From CAYJFQ01 sp964369955 (GTDB lineage: Bacteria > Bacillota_I > Bacilli_A > Erysipelotrichales > Erysipelotrichaceae): a stretch of DNA of 49,484 nt. The notes beneath the pieces are model-generated. The model was not told where the DNA came from and did not search any database. It saw nothing but the letters and a program-made list of their open reading frames with translations. The position numbers and the translations under genes are program-made. The stretch covers positions 1 to 49,484 of the forward strand of contig CAYJFQ010000010.1 of assembly GCA_964369955.1 (NCBI GenBank), read 5' to 3'. Positions 15,862 through 23,530 of this stretch are shown here, piece by piece (the first letter of the stretch is position 1; each line of letters begins with the position of its first letter).

Positions 15862-16709
15862 TTAATTCTCCTGCTTAATTCTTCGGCTAAATCATTAACC
15901 TCAAAATATCTCTTATTTAATTTAAGTCCTTTATTTGCGAGCGCAATTTGGAATTTAATAATATTTGGTTTTTCAATATCCAAGCTATCCATTAACTTAT
16001 CATCATTAAATAGCTCGTTAACTAAATATTTACCCAATAATTTTCCTTTATTCAGAATCACAACTTCGTCACAATATTTTAATAATTGATTCAAGTCATG
16101 AGTGACAATTACAATTGTTTTCTTATCTTCCTTGTTTAATTTTTTTAGTAAACTAACAATCTCACTGCTTCCGTGTGGATCTAATCCAGCAGTTGGTTCA
16201 TCTAAGACTATGACCTCTGGCTCCATAGCGAGAATGCCAGCGATTGCAACGCGACGTTTTTGTCCACCCGACAATTCTAATGGTGACTTTTCCAAAATGC
16301 TTTCTTCCAGTCCGACTAGTTTAATGACTTTAGATGCCATTGTTTTTGCATCTTGTTCACTAACTCCAAAATTACACGGTCCAAAAATAACATCTTTTTC
16401 TACCGTTTCTTCGAATAATTGGTACTCTGGAAATTGAAAAACTAGACCTACATGTTTTCTTAAAGTTTTTAAGTCTTTGCTTTTTCTATCTGCTGTAATT
16501 TTCCAGTCATCAATAACAACTTCACCATTTGTTGGCATCAATAAAGCGTTTAAATGCTGAACTAGAGTGGATTTCCCACTTCCGGTTGAGCCAATAATTG
16601 CAGTTATTTTACCTTTTGTTATATCTAGATTTATATCACTAATAGCCGTTAATGCTAGTGGAGTATCTTTTGAATATTGATGCATTAAATCTATAAACTT
16701 AATTGCCAT
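15858..16709 (-). CDS. ecfA2: ECF transporter ATPase EcfA2
   Basis: One of two ATPases of the ECF module, 283 residues. Walker A is GSTGSGKST (40-48), the Q-loop is VFQFPEYQLFEETV, the signature LSGGQKRR and Walker B VIVLDEPTAGLDP. The EYQLFEETV sequence after the Q-loop is characteristic of EcfA2. It overlaps ecfA1 by 19 bases and ecfT by 4, indicating tight coupling. Confidence 0.95.
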   Translation of the reverse strand: MAIKFIDLMHQYSKDTPLALTAISDINLDITKGKITAIIGSTGSGKSTLVQHLNALLMPTNGEVVIDDWKITADRKSKDLKTLRKHVGLVFQFPEYQLFEETVEKDVIFGPCNFGVSEQDAKTMASKVIKLVGLEESILEKSPLELSGGQKRRVAIAGILAMEPEVIVLDEPTAGLDPHGSSEIVSLLKKLNKEDKKTIVIVTHDLNQLLKYCDEVVILNKGKLLGKYLVNELFNDDKLMDSLDIEKPNIIKFQIALANKGLKLNKRYFEVNDLAEELSRRIK

Positions 16710-17512
16710 AATTTTTCCACCATTTCTTCTTCGCTGATAATTTCACCAAGATCAATTCCTAAATTTATTAATTCATTTTTTAAATCCATAATGAAAGGTA
16801 GTTCCATCTTCGCATTTTCTAATTCACTTTGGTGATTAAATATTTCAAATGGAGTTCCTTGCAAAATTATTTTCCCATGATTTAAAACTAAGACATAATC
16901 ACTATTAAGAACTTCTTGCATATCATGAGTTATCGACAAAATAGTCTTTTCTTTTTCTCGATGTAATTTTTTAGTAATATCAATAATTTCTCTTTTCCCT
17001 TTTGGATCTAGCATTGAAGTAGCTTCGTCAAAGATAATCAAATCCGGCTCCATAGCCAAAACACCAGCAATTGCCACTCTTTGTTTTTGGCCGCCAGATA
17101 GTTTACTAGGCTCACTTTTTAAGAATTCTGACATTCCGACCTCTTGGGAGAATTTAGATATTATTTTTGGCATATCTTCGCTGGCTACTAAATGATTTTC
17201 TAAACCAAAGGCTATGTCATCTTCAACTGTTGAGCCAATAAATTGATTGTCGGGATTTTGAAAAACAATTCCTACTTTTTTTCTTATTTCTATAATGTTT
17301 TCAAAGTTTAATGGTAGTCCACACACTGCTATATCTCCTGATTTTTTTTCTAAAAGACCGAGAATTAATTTGGCAATTGTAGATTTACCAGATCCATTAG
17401 GACCAATTAAACAGATGTACTGTCCTTTCTTCAAGATAAAAGAAACATCATTTATGACATTTTGGTTTTCTTCATAACTAAATTTTAAATTTTTTATCTC
17501 TAATATATTCAT
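16691..17512 (-). CDS. ecfA1: ECF transporter ATPase EcfA1
   Basis: First gene of the ecf-truA operon, 273 residues. Walker A GPNGSGKST (37-45), Q-loop VFQNPDNQFIGSTV, signature LSGGQKQR, and Walker B LIIFDEATSMLDP with the EcfA1-type DEA. The start at 17512 has no Shine-Dalgarno sequence and lies only about 11 bases from the expected transcription start. Confidence 0.95.
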   Translation of the reverse strand: MNILEIKNLKFSYEENQNVINDVSFILKKGQYICLIGPNGSGKSTIAKLILGLLEKKSGDIAVCGLPLNFENIIEIRKKVGIVFQNPDNQFIGSTVEDDIAFGLENHLVASEDMPKIISKFSQEVGMSEFLKSEPSKLSGGQKQRVAIAGVLAMEPDLIIFDEATSMLDPKGKREIIDITKKLHREKEKTILSITHDMQEVLNSDYVLVLNHGKIILQGTPFEIFNHQSELENAKMELPFIMDLKNELINLGIDLGEIISEEEMVEKLWQLSL

Positions 17513-17529
17513 ATAATTTACGCTTGATT

Positions 17530-17538
17530 ATTATAGCA
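17530..17538 (-). promoter_or_regulatory. extended -10 promoter of ecfA1
   Basis: Minus-strand TGC-TATAAT is an extended -10; no good -35 is seen. Transcription would start near 17524, leaving a very short leader without a ribosome site. Confidence 0.6.
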
Positions 17539-17568
17539 CTTATATTTAATAATTGGTATTAATCAATG

Positions 17569-17593
17569 AAAAAACCCGTAGACACACGGGTTT
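17569..17593 (-). terminator. terminator of the YtxH-like gene
   Basis: AAACCCGT and ACGGGTTT pair around a 6-base loop, with a T-run on the minus strand. The stem overlaps the stop codon of the upstream gene. Confidence 0.88.
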
Positions 17594-18929
17594 AAATTAA
17601 TTCTACACGCCATCCGCGATATTGGACAACATTATACAATGCACAATCCAACACATCCATCAAAGCATCGATAATTAATTCTCTGTCAATTGTCACTACT
17701 AAACTAACATCAATGGAACCATCTTCCATTTCACTTACAGCATAACTATCGTCCAAGTCTTTTTTGAAATGTTTTATTCTTTTTGGTTCACTAATTAATA
17801 CAGTTTGAATTAGCTTGAAGTCTGTAACCTCACCAACATTTGATAATAAATCATCCACTTGACCAATAATTCTCTCAATAATATCCATATCTAAGGAAGG
17901 ATATCTCTTTAGATATTCTTTGTTAGGATTCTTTGTTTTATTGAACAACCCTCCAAATAATGATTTGCTCTCTTTTATTTTAGAAACAGCTTCTTCTTCA
18001 ACTACAGGTAGCGATTCTTGCGTTTCCTCAATAACTGGTCCAACAATTTCTTCATTATTTATCTCATAAACAACTGGTTGTTGTGATTCGAGCTTTTCAC
18101 TAACCTCAACTATTGTCACATCATCAACTTCTTTAGTTTCATCGCCAATTTCAACAATTGACTCAGGTTGTGAATTTATACTTTCAAAAATATCTCCTGA
18201 ATCTGTTTGATTAATTAGATTCTCATCCAGTGATTTAAAGAGATCATCAATACTAATACCACTATCAAAGCTTTCAACTACAGGAGCGCTCATTTCAACT
18301 TCTTCATTCACCAGAATAGGTTGAACTTCCTCGGCGCTGGTGTTAATAGATGGTATTTCATTCTTAACTTTCACCTCATCTTGTTGCTCTTCAATTTCTT
18401 CGATTGTAGCTGTGAATTCAAACTTTTCATTTTCTAATTTATCATCTTTAAAATTGGCTTTATCTTCAATAACTTGCTCTAGTGTTTCAACATTTGTTGA
18501 AGATTGAAGGATATCTTGCTTGTTTATAGGTTCATTGATTGGTTTTATCTTTACAACCTCTGTTTTGGGAATGGTCACATTTTCGACACTTTGATTGTAA
18601 GCTGAAATCTTAATTACTTTAGTATCTTTCATAACAGATTTAACTTGCTTATTGATTTCATCACTAACAGTTACTACCTTATTTTTAAGCTCTTGTACCT
18701 TATGATCCACATCCATCTTCTCAATCTTATCACTAACAGTTTCTTTAATGTCGTGGAATTGTTCACTTACTGAATTGATGATTTTTTGACTATTATCTTT
18801 AACTTCATTAATTAAGTGAACTACCTTTTCATCTTCTAACTTCTCTTCTATTACTTCTCTGTTTTTATAAATATAATATGCAGCACCAGCTGCAGCTCCT
18901 AATATAACTTTACCAAGTATTTTTTTCAT
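17592..18929 (-). CDS. uncharacterised membrane-anchored protein with YtxH-like N-terminus
   Basis: 445 residues in three parts. Residues 1-22 form a glycine/alanine-rich hydrophobic segment (VILGAAAGAAYYIYKN) like YtxH-type proteins. About 30-110 is a charged, helical coiled-coil-like stretch. About 130-320 is acidic, low-complexity and Glu/Val-rich. A compact C-terminal domain of about 110 residues, from YLKRYPSLDMD to GWRVELI, looks folded. No enzymatic motif is seen. It has its own promoter, AAGGAG ribosome site and terminator. The acidic linker suggests the C-terminal domain is held away from the membrane. Function unknown. Confidence 0.8.
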   Translation of the reverse strand: MKKILGKVILGAAAGAAYYIYKNREVIEEKLEDEKVVHLINEVKDNSQKIINSVSEQFHDIKETVSDKIEKMDVDHKVQELKNKVVTVSDEINKQVKSVMKDTKVIKISAYNQSVENVTIPKTEVVKIKPINEPINKQDILQSSTNVETLEQVIEDKANFKDDKLENEKFEFTATIEEIEEQQDEVKVKNEIPSINTSAEEVQPILVNEEVEMSAPVVESFDSGISIDDLFKSLDENLINQTDSGDIFESINSQPESIVEIGDETKEVDDVTIVEVSEKLESQQPVVYEINNEEIVGPVIEETQESLPVVEEEAVSKIKESKSLFGGLFNKTKNPNKEYLKRYPSLDMDIIERIIGQVDDLLSNVGEVTDFKLIQTVLISEPKRIKHFKKDLDDSYAVSEMEDGSIDVSLVVTIDRELIIDALMDVLDCALYNVVQYRGWRVELI

Positions 18930-18949
18930 AATGACTCCTTAATAAAAAA

Positions 18950-18979
18950 ATTATAACATACCCATATTTGTTATTACAA
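18950..18979 (-). promoter_or_regulatory. promoter of the YtxH-like gene
   Basis: Minus-strand -35 TTGTAA (18974-18979), 18-base spacer ending in TGT, -10 TATAAT (18950-18955), with TG one base ahead as in an extended -10. Confidence 0.65.
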
Positions 18980-19005
18980 TAATCAAAGCAGCAATCTCAA
19001 ATAAT

Positions 19006-19032
19006 AAAAAGTAGGTATTATTTTACCTACTT
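19006..19032 (-). terminator. terminator of the TrmR-like gene
   Basis: AAGTAGGTA and TACCTACTT form a 9-bp stem with a 6-base loop, then a T-run on the minus strand; it overlaps the stop codon. Confidence 0.88.
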
Positions 19033-19575
19033 ACGTTTAATAACTAATAATCCATCTCCAGAATTATGATAATTAACTATAATTTCATCTCTTGATTCAA
19101 GTTCTTCTCTAAAAATTCTAATTTTCTTAACTAATGCTTTAGTTCTTCTGCTCTTAGTTAACGATGGGTCGTCAACAATTCCATGAAAATCAATGTTATC
19201 ACAAATTGCATATTGACAATTACCATAGAAATTTTTAAAAAAGTCAGAATACTTAGATTTTGCACCGTCTATAAATAATAAATCAAATTTTTCGGTTGTT
19301 TGATATTTTAAAGCATCAGCATAAATCAATTCAATCTTGTTCTGATTTTGACAGTTGACTATGGCTTGTTGGTGAAGTTCTTTGTTTCTCTCGATTGTTA
19401 CAACTCGTTTAATAGTTGGGCAATTAGCCCACATTAGCGCACTATACCCAATGGCAGTTCCAATTTCTAAGATACTTTCAATATTATTTGCTTCAATGAA
19501 ATTCACAATGAATTCTAGTCCTTCATCCATAATTATTGGGATGTTATTTTCTTTTGCGTATTGTTTTAGTTCCAT
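19027..19575 (-). CDS. class I SAM O-methyltransferase, TrmR-like, short at the N-terminus
   Basis: Matches the TrmR/YrrM family, which methylates 5-hydroxyuridine in the tRNA wobble position. Visible motifs are the SAM loop EIGTAIGYSA (37-46), TIERN, LLFIDGAKSKYSDFF, CDNIDFHGIV and GDGLLVIKRK. At 182 residues it lacks roughly the first 20-30 residues of usual members and begins directly at the LKQYAKENNIPI segment. An in-frame stop lies just upstream of the ATG, no ribosome site exists, and the rplQ terminator ends seven bases before it. It may be read through from rplQ, or be decaying. Confidence 0.75.
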   Translation of the reverse strand: MELKQYAKENNIPIIMDEGLEFIVNFIEANNIESILEIGTAIGYSALMWANCPTIKRVVTIERNKELHQQAIVNCQNQNKIELIYADALKYQTTEKFDLLFIDGAKSKYSDFFKNFYGNCQYAICDNIDFHGIVDDPSLTKSRRTKALVKKIRIFREELESRDEIIVNYHNSGDGLLVIKRK

Positions 19576-19580
19576 AGTTT

Positions 19581-19605
19581 AAAAAAGAGCGCAATACGCT
19601 CTTTT
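19581..19605 (-). terminator. terminator of the S10-spc-alpha ribosomal cluster
   Basis: AAAAGAGCG and CGCTCTTTT pair around a 5-base loop, followed by a T-run on the minus strand. It overlaps the rplQ stop codon and closes the ribosomal cluster. Confidence 0.92.
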
Positions 19606-19966
19606 AGATTAATTTAATGATAGCCATAGGTGCAGCATCACCTTTGCGCACTCTAGTTTTAAGAATAGTAGTGTACCCACCATTACGATCTTGATATTTA
19701 GGAGCGATTTCAGAAAACAACTTTTGTAAAGCTGTTTGCTTATTATCTTTATCAACATACACGTCACGAACATAGCTAGCAGCTAGTCTTCTTGCGTGCA
19801 AATCTCCTTTTTTTCCGTAAGTGATTAGTTTATCGATAACACTTCTTAGTTCTTTAGCTTTCATTTCAGTTGTTTCGATTTCACCATATTTGATTAAATC
19901 TGTAGCCATGTTTCTAAGTAATGCTTTACGATGATCAGCAGTACGGCCTAATTTACGATTCCACAT
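19604..19966 (-). CDS. rplQ: 50S ribosomal protein L17
   Basis: 120 residues, beginning MWNRKLGRTADHRKALLRNM, a strong L17 signature, and ending RKGDAAPMAIIKLI. It is the last gene of the alpha operon, 17 bases after rpoA. Confidence 0.98.
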   Translation of the reverse strand: MWNRKLGRTADHRKALLRNMATDLIKYGEIETTEMKAKELRSVIDKLITYGKKGDLHARRLAASYVRDVYVDKDNKQTALQKLFSEIAPKYQDRNGGYTTILKTRVRKGDAAPMAIIKLI

Positions 19967-19983
19967 AAAACTTCTCCTTTACT

Positions 19984-20943
19984 TTATTTATAAGATTTAA
20001 AGCCTAATTCTAATTCAGCTAATTTTTCTCTTACTTCTTTTAATGATTTTTTACCTAAGTTTCTAACTCTCATCATATCATCTTCACTTTTCATAGTTAA
20101 CTCTTCAACAGTTTGAATGTTAGCTCTTTTTAAACAATTATATGAACGAACAGATAGATCTAAATCTTCAATCATCATAGTCATACCTTTACTGTTAGTT
20201 TCACTGCTAGTAGATTTCATTACTGAATCCATACCTGCAGTAATTTCACTAACTTCCTCGAAGATAGCTAAATGATCAGTTAATATTTTCGCAGCTAAAG
20301 AAATTGATTCACTAGGAGTTACTGAACTATCAGTCCACACTTCCATTGTTAAGCGATCATATTTTGTGTTTTGTCCAACTCTAGTTGGTTCTACTTCATA
20401 TGAAACTTTCTTAATTGGTGTAAAGATTGAGTCAGTGAATATTGTTCCATGACCTTGGGTTGAATTTTGGTAGATAGTTTTGTTGATATCAGCACCTACA
20501 TAACCTCTTCCATTTTTTGCTTTTAATTCAACTTCTAATACACCATCAGCTGCAACATTAGCGATAACTAAATCACCATTCACAATTTCTACTCCTTCAT
20601 CACAAATGATGTCAGCAGCCGTAACTACTTTAGGGCCTTTAGCAGAAATTCTTAAAGTGTGAGTTTCATCATCAGAAATGTTCATTACTAATTCTTTCAA
20701 GTTTAATATCATTGCAGTAACATCTTCTTGCACTCCTGGTAGAGGAGTAAATTCGTGGAAGACACCTTCCATTTTAATCGAATAAACTGCAGCACCCGGA
20801 AGGGAAGAAAGTAAAACACGTCTTAAAGCATTACCAATAGTTGTTCCGAAGCCTCTTTCAAGTGGTTCAATAACGAATTTACCATAGTTATCAGCTTCAC
20901 TATAATCCTTAATTTTAAAATTCGCGCATTCGAATTTGTTCAT
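19984..20943 (-). CDS. rpoA: RNA polymerase alpha subunit
   Basis: 319 residues, full length. The N-terminal dimerisation domain shows PLERGFGTTIGNALRRVLLS and PGAAV; a linker follows, then the C-terminal DNA-binding domain with LDLSVRSYNCLKRANIQTVE and RNLGKKSLKEV. The intact C-terminal domain means UP elements and activators can be contacted. Located between rpsK and rplQ as usual. Confidence 0.98.
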   Translation of the reverse strand: MNKFECANFKIKDYSEADNYGKFVIEPLERGFGTTIGNALRRVLLSSLPGAAVYSIKMEGVFHEFTPLPGVQEDVTAMILNLKELVMNISDDETHTLRISAKGPKVVTAADIICDEGVEIVNGDLVIANVAADGVLEVELKAKNGRGYVGADINKTIYQNSTQGHGTIFTDSIFTPIKKVSYEVEPTRVGQNTKYDRLTMEVWTDSSVTPSESISLAAKILTDHLAIFEEVSEITAGMDSVMKSTSSETNSKGMTMMIEDLDLSVRSYNCLKRANIQTVEELTMKSEDDMMRVRNLGKKSLKEVREKLAELELGFKSYK

Positions 20944-20963
20944 TTACAATCCTCCTTTTATTT

Positions 20964-21356
20964 CTAACCGCGTGGTTGTTTTGGTGGACGACATCCATTA
21001 TGAGGAATTGGAGTTACGTCGTTAATTACTGTAATTTCTAATCCTGCTACTTGTAAGCTACGCACAGCAGCTTCTCTACCATGTCCAGGACCTTTAACAT
21101 TAACTTCAACAGTTTTCATACCATTATCAATAGCTGCTTTACTAGCAGCTTCAGCAGCTTGTTGTGCAGCATAAGGTGTAGATTTACGTGAACCTTTGAA
21201 TCCTAGTGCTCCTGCACTTGACCATGCAATTACATTTCCATGCTCATCTGTAATTGTAACAATTGTATTATTGAAGGTTGAATGGATATGAGCAACACCC
21301 TTAGCAACATTCTTTTTGACACGACGTTTACGAGTCGTTTTTTTAGCACTTGCCAT
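20964..21356 (-). CDS. rpsK: 30S ribosomal protein S11
   Basis: 130 residues with basic N-terminus, GVAHIHSTFNNTIVTITD and the C-terminal HNGCRPPKQPRG. Located between rpsM and rpoA, the usual place. A good ribosome site (AGGAGGTACTAG) precedes the ATG. Confidence 0.98.
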   Translation of the reverse strand: MASAKKTTRKRRVKKNVAKGVAHIHSTFNNTIVTITDEHGNVIAWSSAGALGFKGSRKSTPYAAQQAAEAASKAAIDNGMKTVEVNVKGPGHGREAAVRSLQVAGLEITVINDVTPIPHNGCRPPKQPRG

Positions 21357-21369
21357 TATCTAGTACCTC

Positions 21370-21735
21370 CTATTTCTTCTTATTCGCAACAGTTCTTCTT
21401 GGACCTTTACGAGTTCTTGCGTTTGTACGAGTTCTTTGACCACGTACAGGTAACCCTCTACGATGTCTTAAACCGCGGTAACAACCGATTTCCATTAATC
21501 TCTTAATGTTTAAAGTTACTTCTCTTCTTAAATCTCCCTCGACTTTAATTGAGTCGATAGATTGACGAATTAAATTAACTTGATCATCAGTTAAATCCTT
21601 TGTACGGATATCTTCACTGATATTATTGTCTTTTAAAATCTTAGCAGCCGTTGAACGACCAATACCATAAATATAAGTTAATGACACAACTACACGCTTG
21701 TCGCGTGGGATGTCAATTCCAGCAATACGAGCCAT
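21370..21735 (-). CDS. rpsM: 30S ribosomal protein S13
   Basis: 121 residues starting MARIAGIDIPRDKRVVVSLT, with the C-terminal RGLPVRGQRTRTNARTRKG tail that contacts P-site tRNA. It follows rpmJ by 14 bases. Confidence 0.98.
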   Translation of the reverse strand: MARIAGIDIPRDKRVVVSLTYIYGIGRSTAAKILKDNNISEDIRTKDLTDDQVNLIRQSIDSIKVEGDLRREVTLNIKRLMEIGCYRGLRHRRGLPVRGQRTRTNARTRKGPRRTVANKKK

Positions 21736-21749
21736 TATATGTTCTCCTT

Positions 21750-21866
21750 CTAGTTTCCTTGTCTTTGTTTGTGTTTAGGATTTTCACAAATAATCATTAC
21801 AACGCCTTTGCGTTTAATGACACGACACTTATCACAGATCGGTTTGACAGATGGTCTTACTTTCAT
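21750..21866 (-). CDS. rpmJ: 50S ribosomal protein L36, zinc-binding type
   Basis: A 38-residue protein beginning MKVRPSVKPICDKC, read directly from the sequence. The zinc ligands C11, C14, C27 and H32 are all present, so this is the zinc-dependent form. AGGAGG lies before the ATG. It is placed between infA and rpsM as expected. Confidence 0.97.
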   Translation of the reverse strand: MKVRPSVKPICDKCRVIKRKGVVMIICENPKHKQRQGN

Positions 21867-21885
21867 GTGTTTTTCCTCCTAATTT

Positions 21886-22104
21886 TTATTTTTGTCTAAA
21901 TGTAATACGCCCACGTGTTAAATCATAAGGCGAAATTTCCACGGTAACACGGTCACCTGGTAAAATGCGAATGTAATGCATGCGGATTTTACCAGAAACG
22001 TGAGCTAAAATAACATGCCCGTTTTCCAATTTCACTTTGAACATCGCATTAGGCAAAGTATCTTCTACTATACCTTCGATTTCAATAACATCTTGTTTTG
22101 CCAA
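21886..22104 (-). CDS. infA: translation initiation factor IF-1
   Basis: 72 residues with the single OB-fold of IF-1: MAKQDVIEIEGIV, LENGHVILAHVSGKIRM, and the end DLTRGRITFRQK. The start codon is TTG, eight bases after AGGAGG, with no in-frame ATG nearby. It lies between map and rpmJ. Confidence 0.97.
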   Translation of the reverse strand: MAKQDVIEIEGIVEDTLPNAMFKVKLENGHVILAHVSGKIRMHYIRILPGDRVTVEISPYDLTRGRITFRQK

Positions 22105-22123
22105 ATACTCTTCCTCCTAATTT

Positions 22124-22873
22124 TTATAATTTAGTTAAAATCTCATACCCATCTTCGGTTACAACTATTGTATTCTCGTAATGAGCGGATAAACTACCAT
22201 CTTTGGTTTTAACAGTCCACCCATCATTTAGTACTTTAGTTTCACACTTACCTAAATGAACCATTGGCTCAATAGCAAGTGCCATCCCAACCCTTAGTTT
22301 AACATTTTTTTCATAAGTACGATAGTTTGGAATTGAAGGATCTTCATGTAAACTACTTCCGATGCCATGCCCCGTATACTCTAGAGGGACACTATATCCA
22401 AAGCTCTCTACATAATCACCTATTGTTCCACAAACAACATTTAACATTACATCAGGTTTGATTAAACCAACACCTTGATAGAAACTTTCTTTAGTGACCT
22501 CTATCAACTTTAAAGCATCTGCACTGACCTCACCAACAGGGAAGGTCCTAGCGGCATCGCCATGATACCCTTTATACTTTGCTCCAACATCAATAGAAAT
22601 GATATCTCCATTTTTTAAGACAGTCTTAGAATCAGGAATACCATGCACTAAAGTATCATTAATACTTGCACAAATACTCGCAGGAAAGCCATGATAATTA
22701 AGGAAGGATGGAGTAGCTCCAGCCTCCTTAATAATATTATATGCAACATCATCTAATTCTTTAGTCGAAACACCAGGTTTCACTAGTTTTTCAACTTCCA
22801 TTAAAACAGTCGCAACTATCCTACCAGCCTCTCTCATCAATTCGATTTCTCTTTTTGACTTAGTAGTAATCAT
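22124..22873 (-). CDS. map: methionine aminopeptidase, type I
   Basis: Removes the N-terminal Met from new proteins. 249 residues; the five metal ligands are visible: Asp in SIDVGAKY, Asp in GYHGDAARTF, His in TGHGIGSSLHED, Glu in AIEPM and Glu in YENTIVV. The ATG overlaps the adk stop as ATGA. Confidence 0.97.
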   Translation of the reverse strand: MITTKSKREIELMREAGRIVATVLMEVEKLVKPGVSTKELDDVAYNIIKEAGATPSFLNYHGFPASICASINDTLVHGIPDSKTVLKNGDIISIDVGAKYKGYHGDAARTFPVGEVSADALKLIEVTKESFYQGVGLIKPDVMLNVVCGTIGDYVESFGYSVPLEYTGHGIGSSLHEDPSIPNYRTYEKNVKLRVGMALAIEPMVHLGKCETKVLNDGWTVKTKDGSLSAHYENTIVVTEDGYEILTKL

Positions 22874-23520
22874 TTTAAATCTCTAAGGAATGGGTATACT
22901 TCGTCCCAAACACTTTCAGGTAGTTGAGTAGCATCTAAATCTACCACAAGACGTTTTTCACGATAGTGTGCTAAAACCGGACTTGTTAGATTGTAGAAAT
23001 CTTCTAATCTAACATTGAGCCTTTCTTCTGTATCATCACTGCGTTGTATTAATTTACTTCCGCAACTATCACAGATTCCAGCAACTTGTGAAGGCGAATA
23101 ATCAATATGATAGATAGACTGACACGTCGGACAAACTCTTCTACCAGTTATTCGCTTTTTCAAACTTTGACTATCAATACTTAAATTAATTACTAATTGT
23201 AGATCTTGATTAGTTTTACTTAATTCAGAATCTAATGTCACAGCTTGATTTAAGGTTCTTGGAAACCCATCCAATAAGAAACCTTCTTTGCAATCATCAT
23301 TTTGAAGTCTCTTTGATACCATTTTAATCGTTACTTCATCAGGTACTAAATGTCCTTCATCAATGTATTTCTTTGCTAATAAACCAAGTTCACTTCCACT
23401 AGCCATTTCACTGCGAAACATGTCCCCAGTTGAAATATGAGCCAGGTTATATGATCTTTTGATTTTTTCTGCTAATGTACCTTTACCAGCACCAGCAGCT
23501 CCGATAATTACTAATTGCAT
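22870..23520 (-). CDS. adk: adenylate kinase with zinc-type lid
   Basis: Converts AMP and ATP into two ADP. 216 residues; P-loop GAAGAGKGT (7-15), AMP site HISTGDMFR and GFPRTLNQA. The LID domain has the CPTC...CDSC cysteine set, so it binds zinc, as in Gram-positive long-form enzymes. It lies 10 bases after secY. Confidence 0.97.
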   Translation of the reverse strand: MQLVIIGAAGAGKGTLAEKIKRSYNLAHISTGDMFRSEMASGSELGLLAKKYIDEGHLVPDEVTIKMVSKRLQNDDCKEGFLLDGFPRTLNQAVTLDSELSKTNQDLQLVINLSIDSQSLKKRITGRRVCPTCQSIYHIDYSPSQVAGICDSCGSKLIQRSDDTEERLNVRLEDFYNLTSPVLAHYREKRLVVDLDATQLPESVWDEVYPFLRDLK

Positions 23521-23530
23521 TTAAGTCTCC

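Noticed and set aside
16102..16437. 111-residue plus-strand frame opposite ecfA2
   Set aside because: Antisense shadow of the conserved ATPase motifs; no ribosome site.
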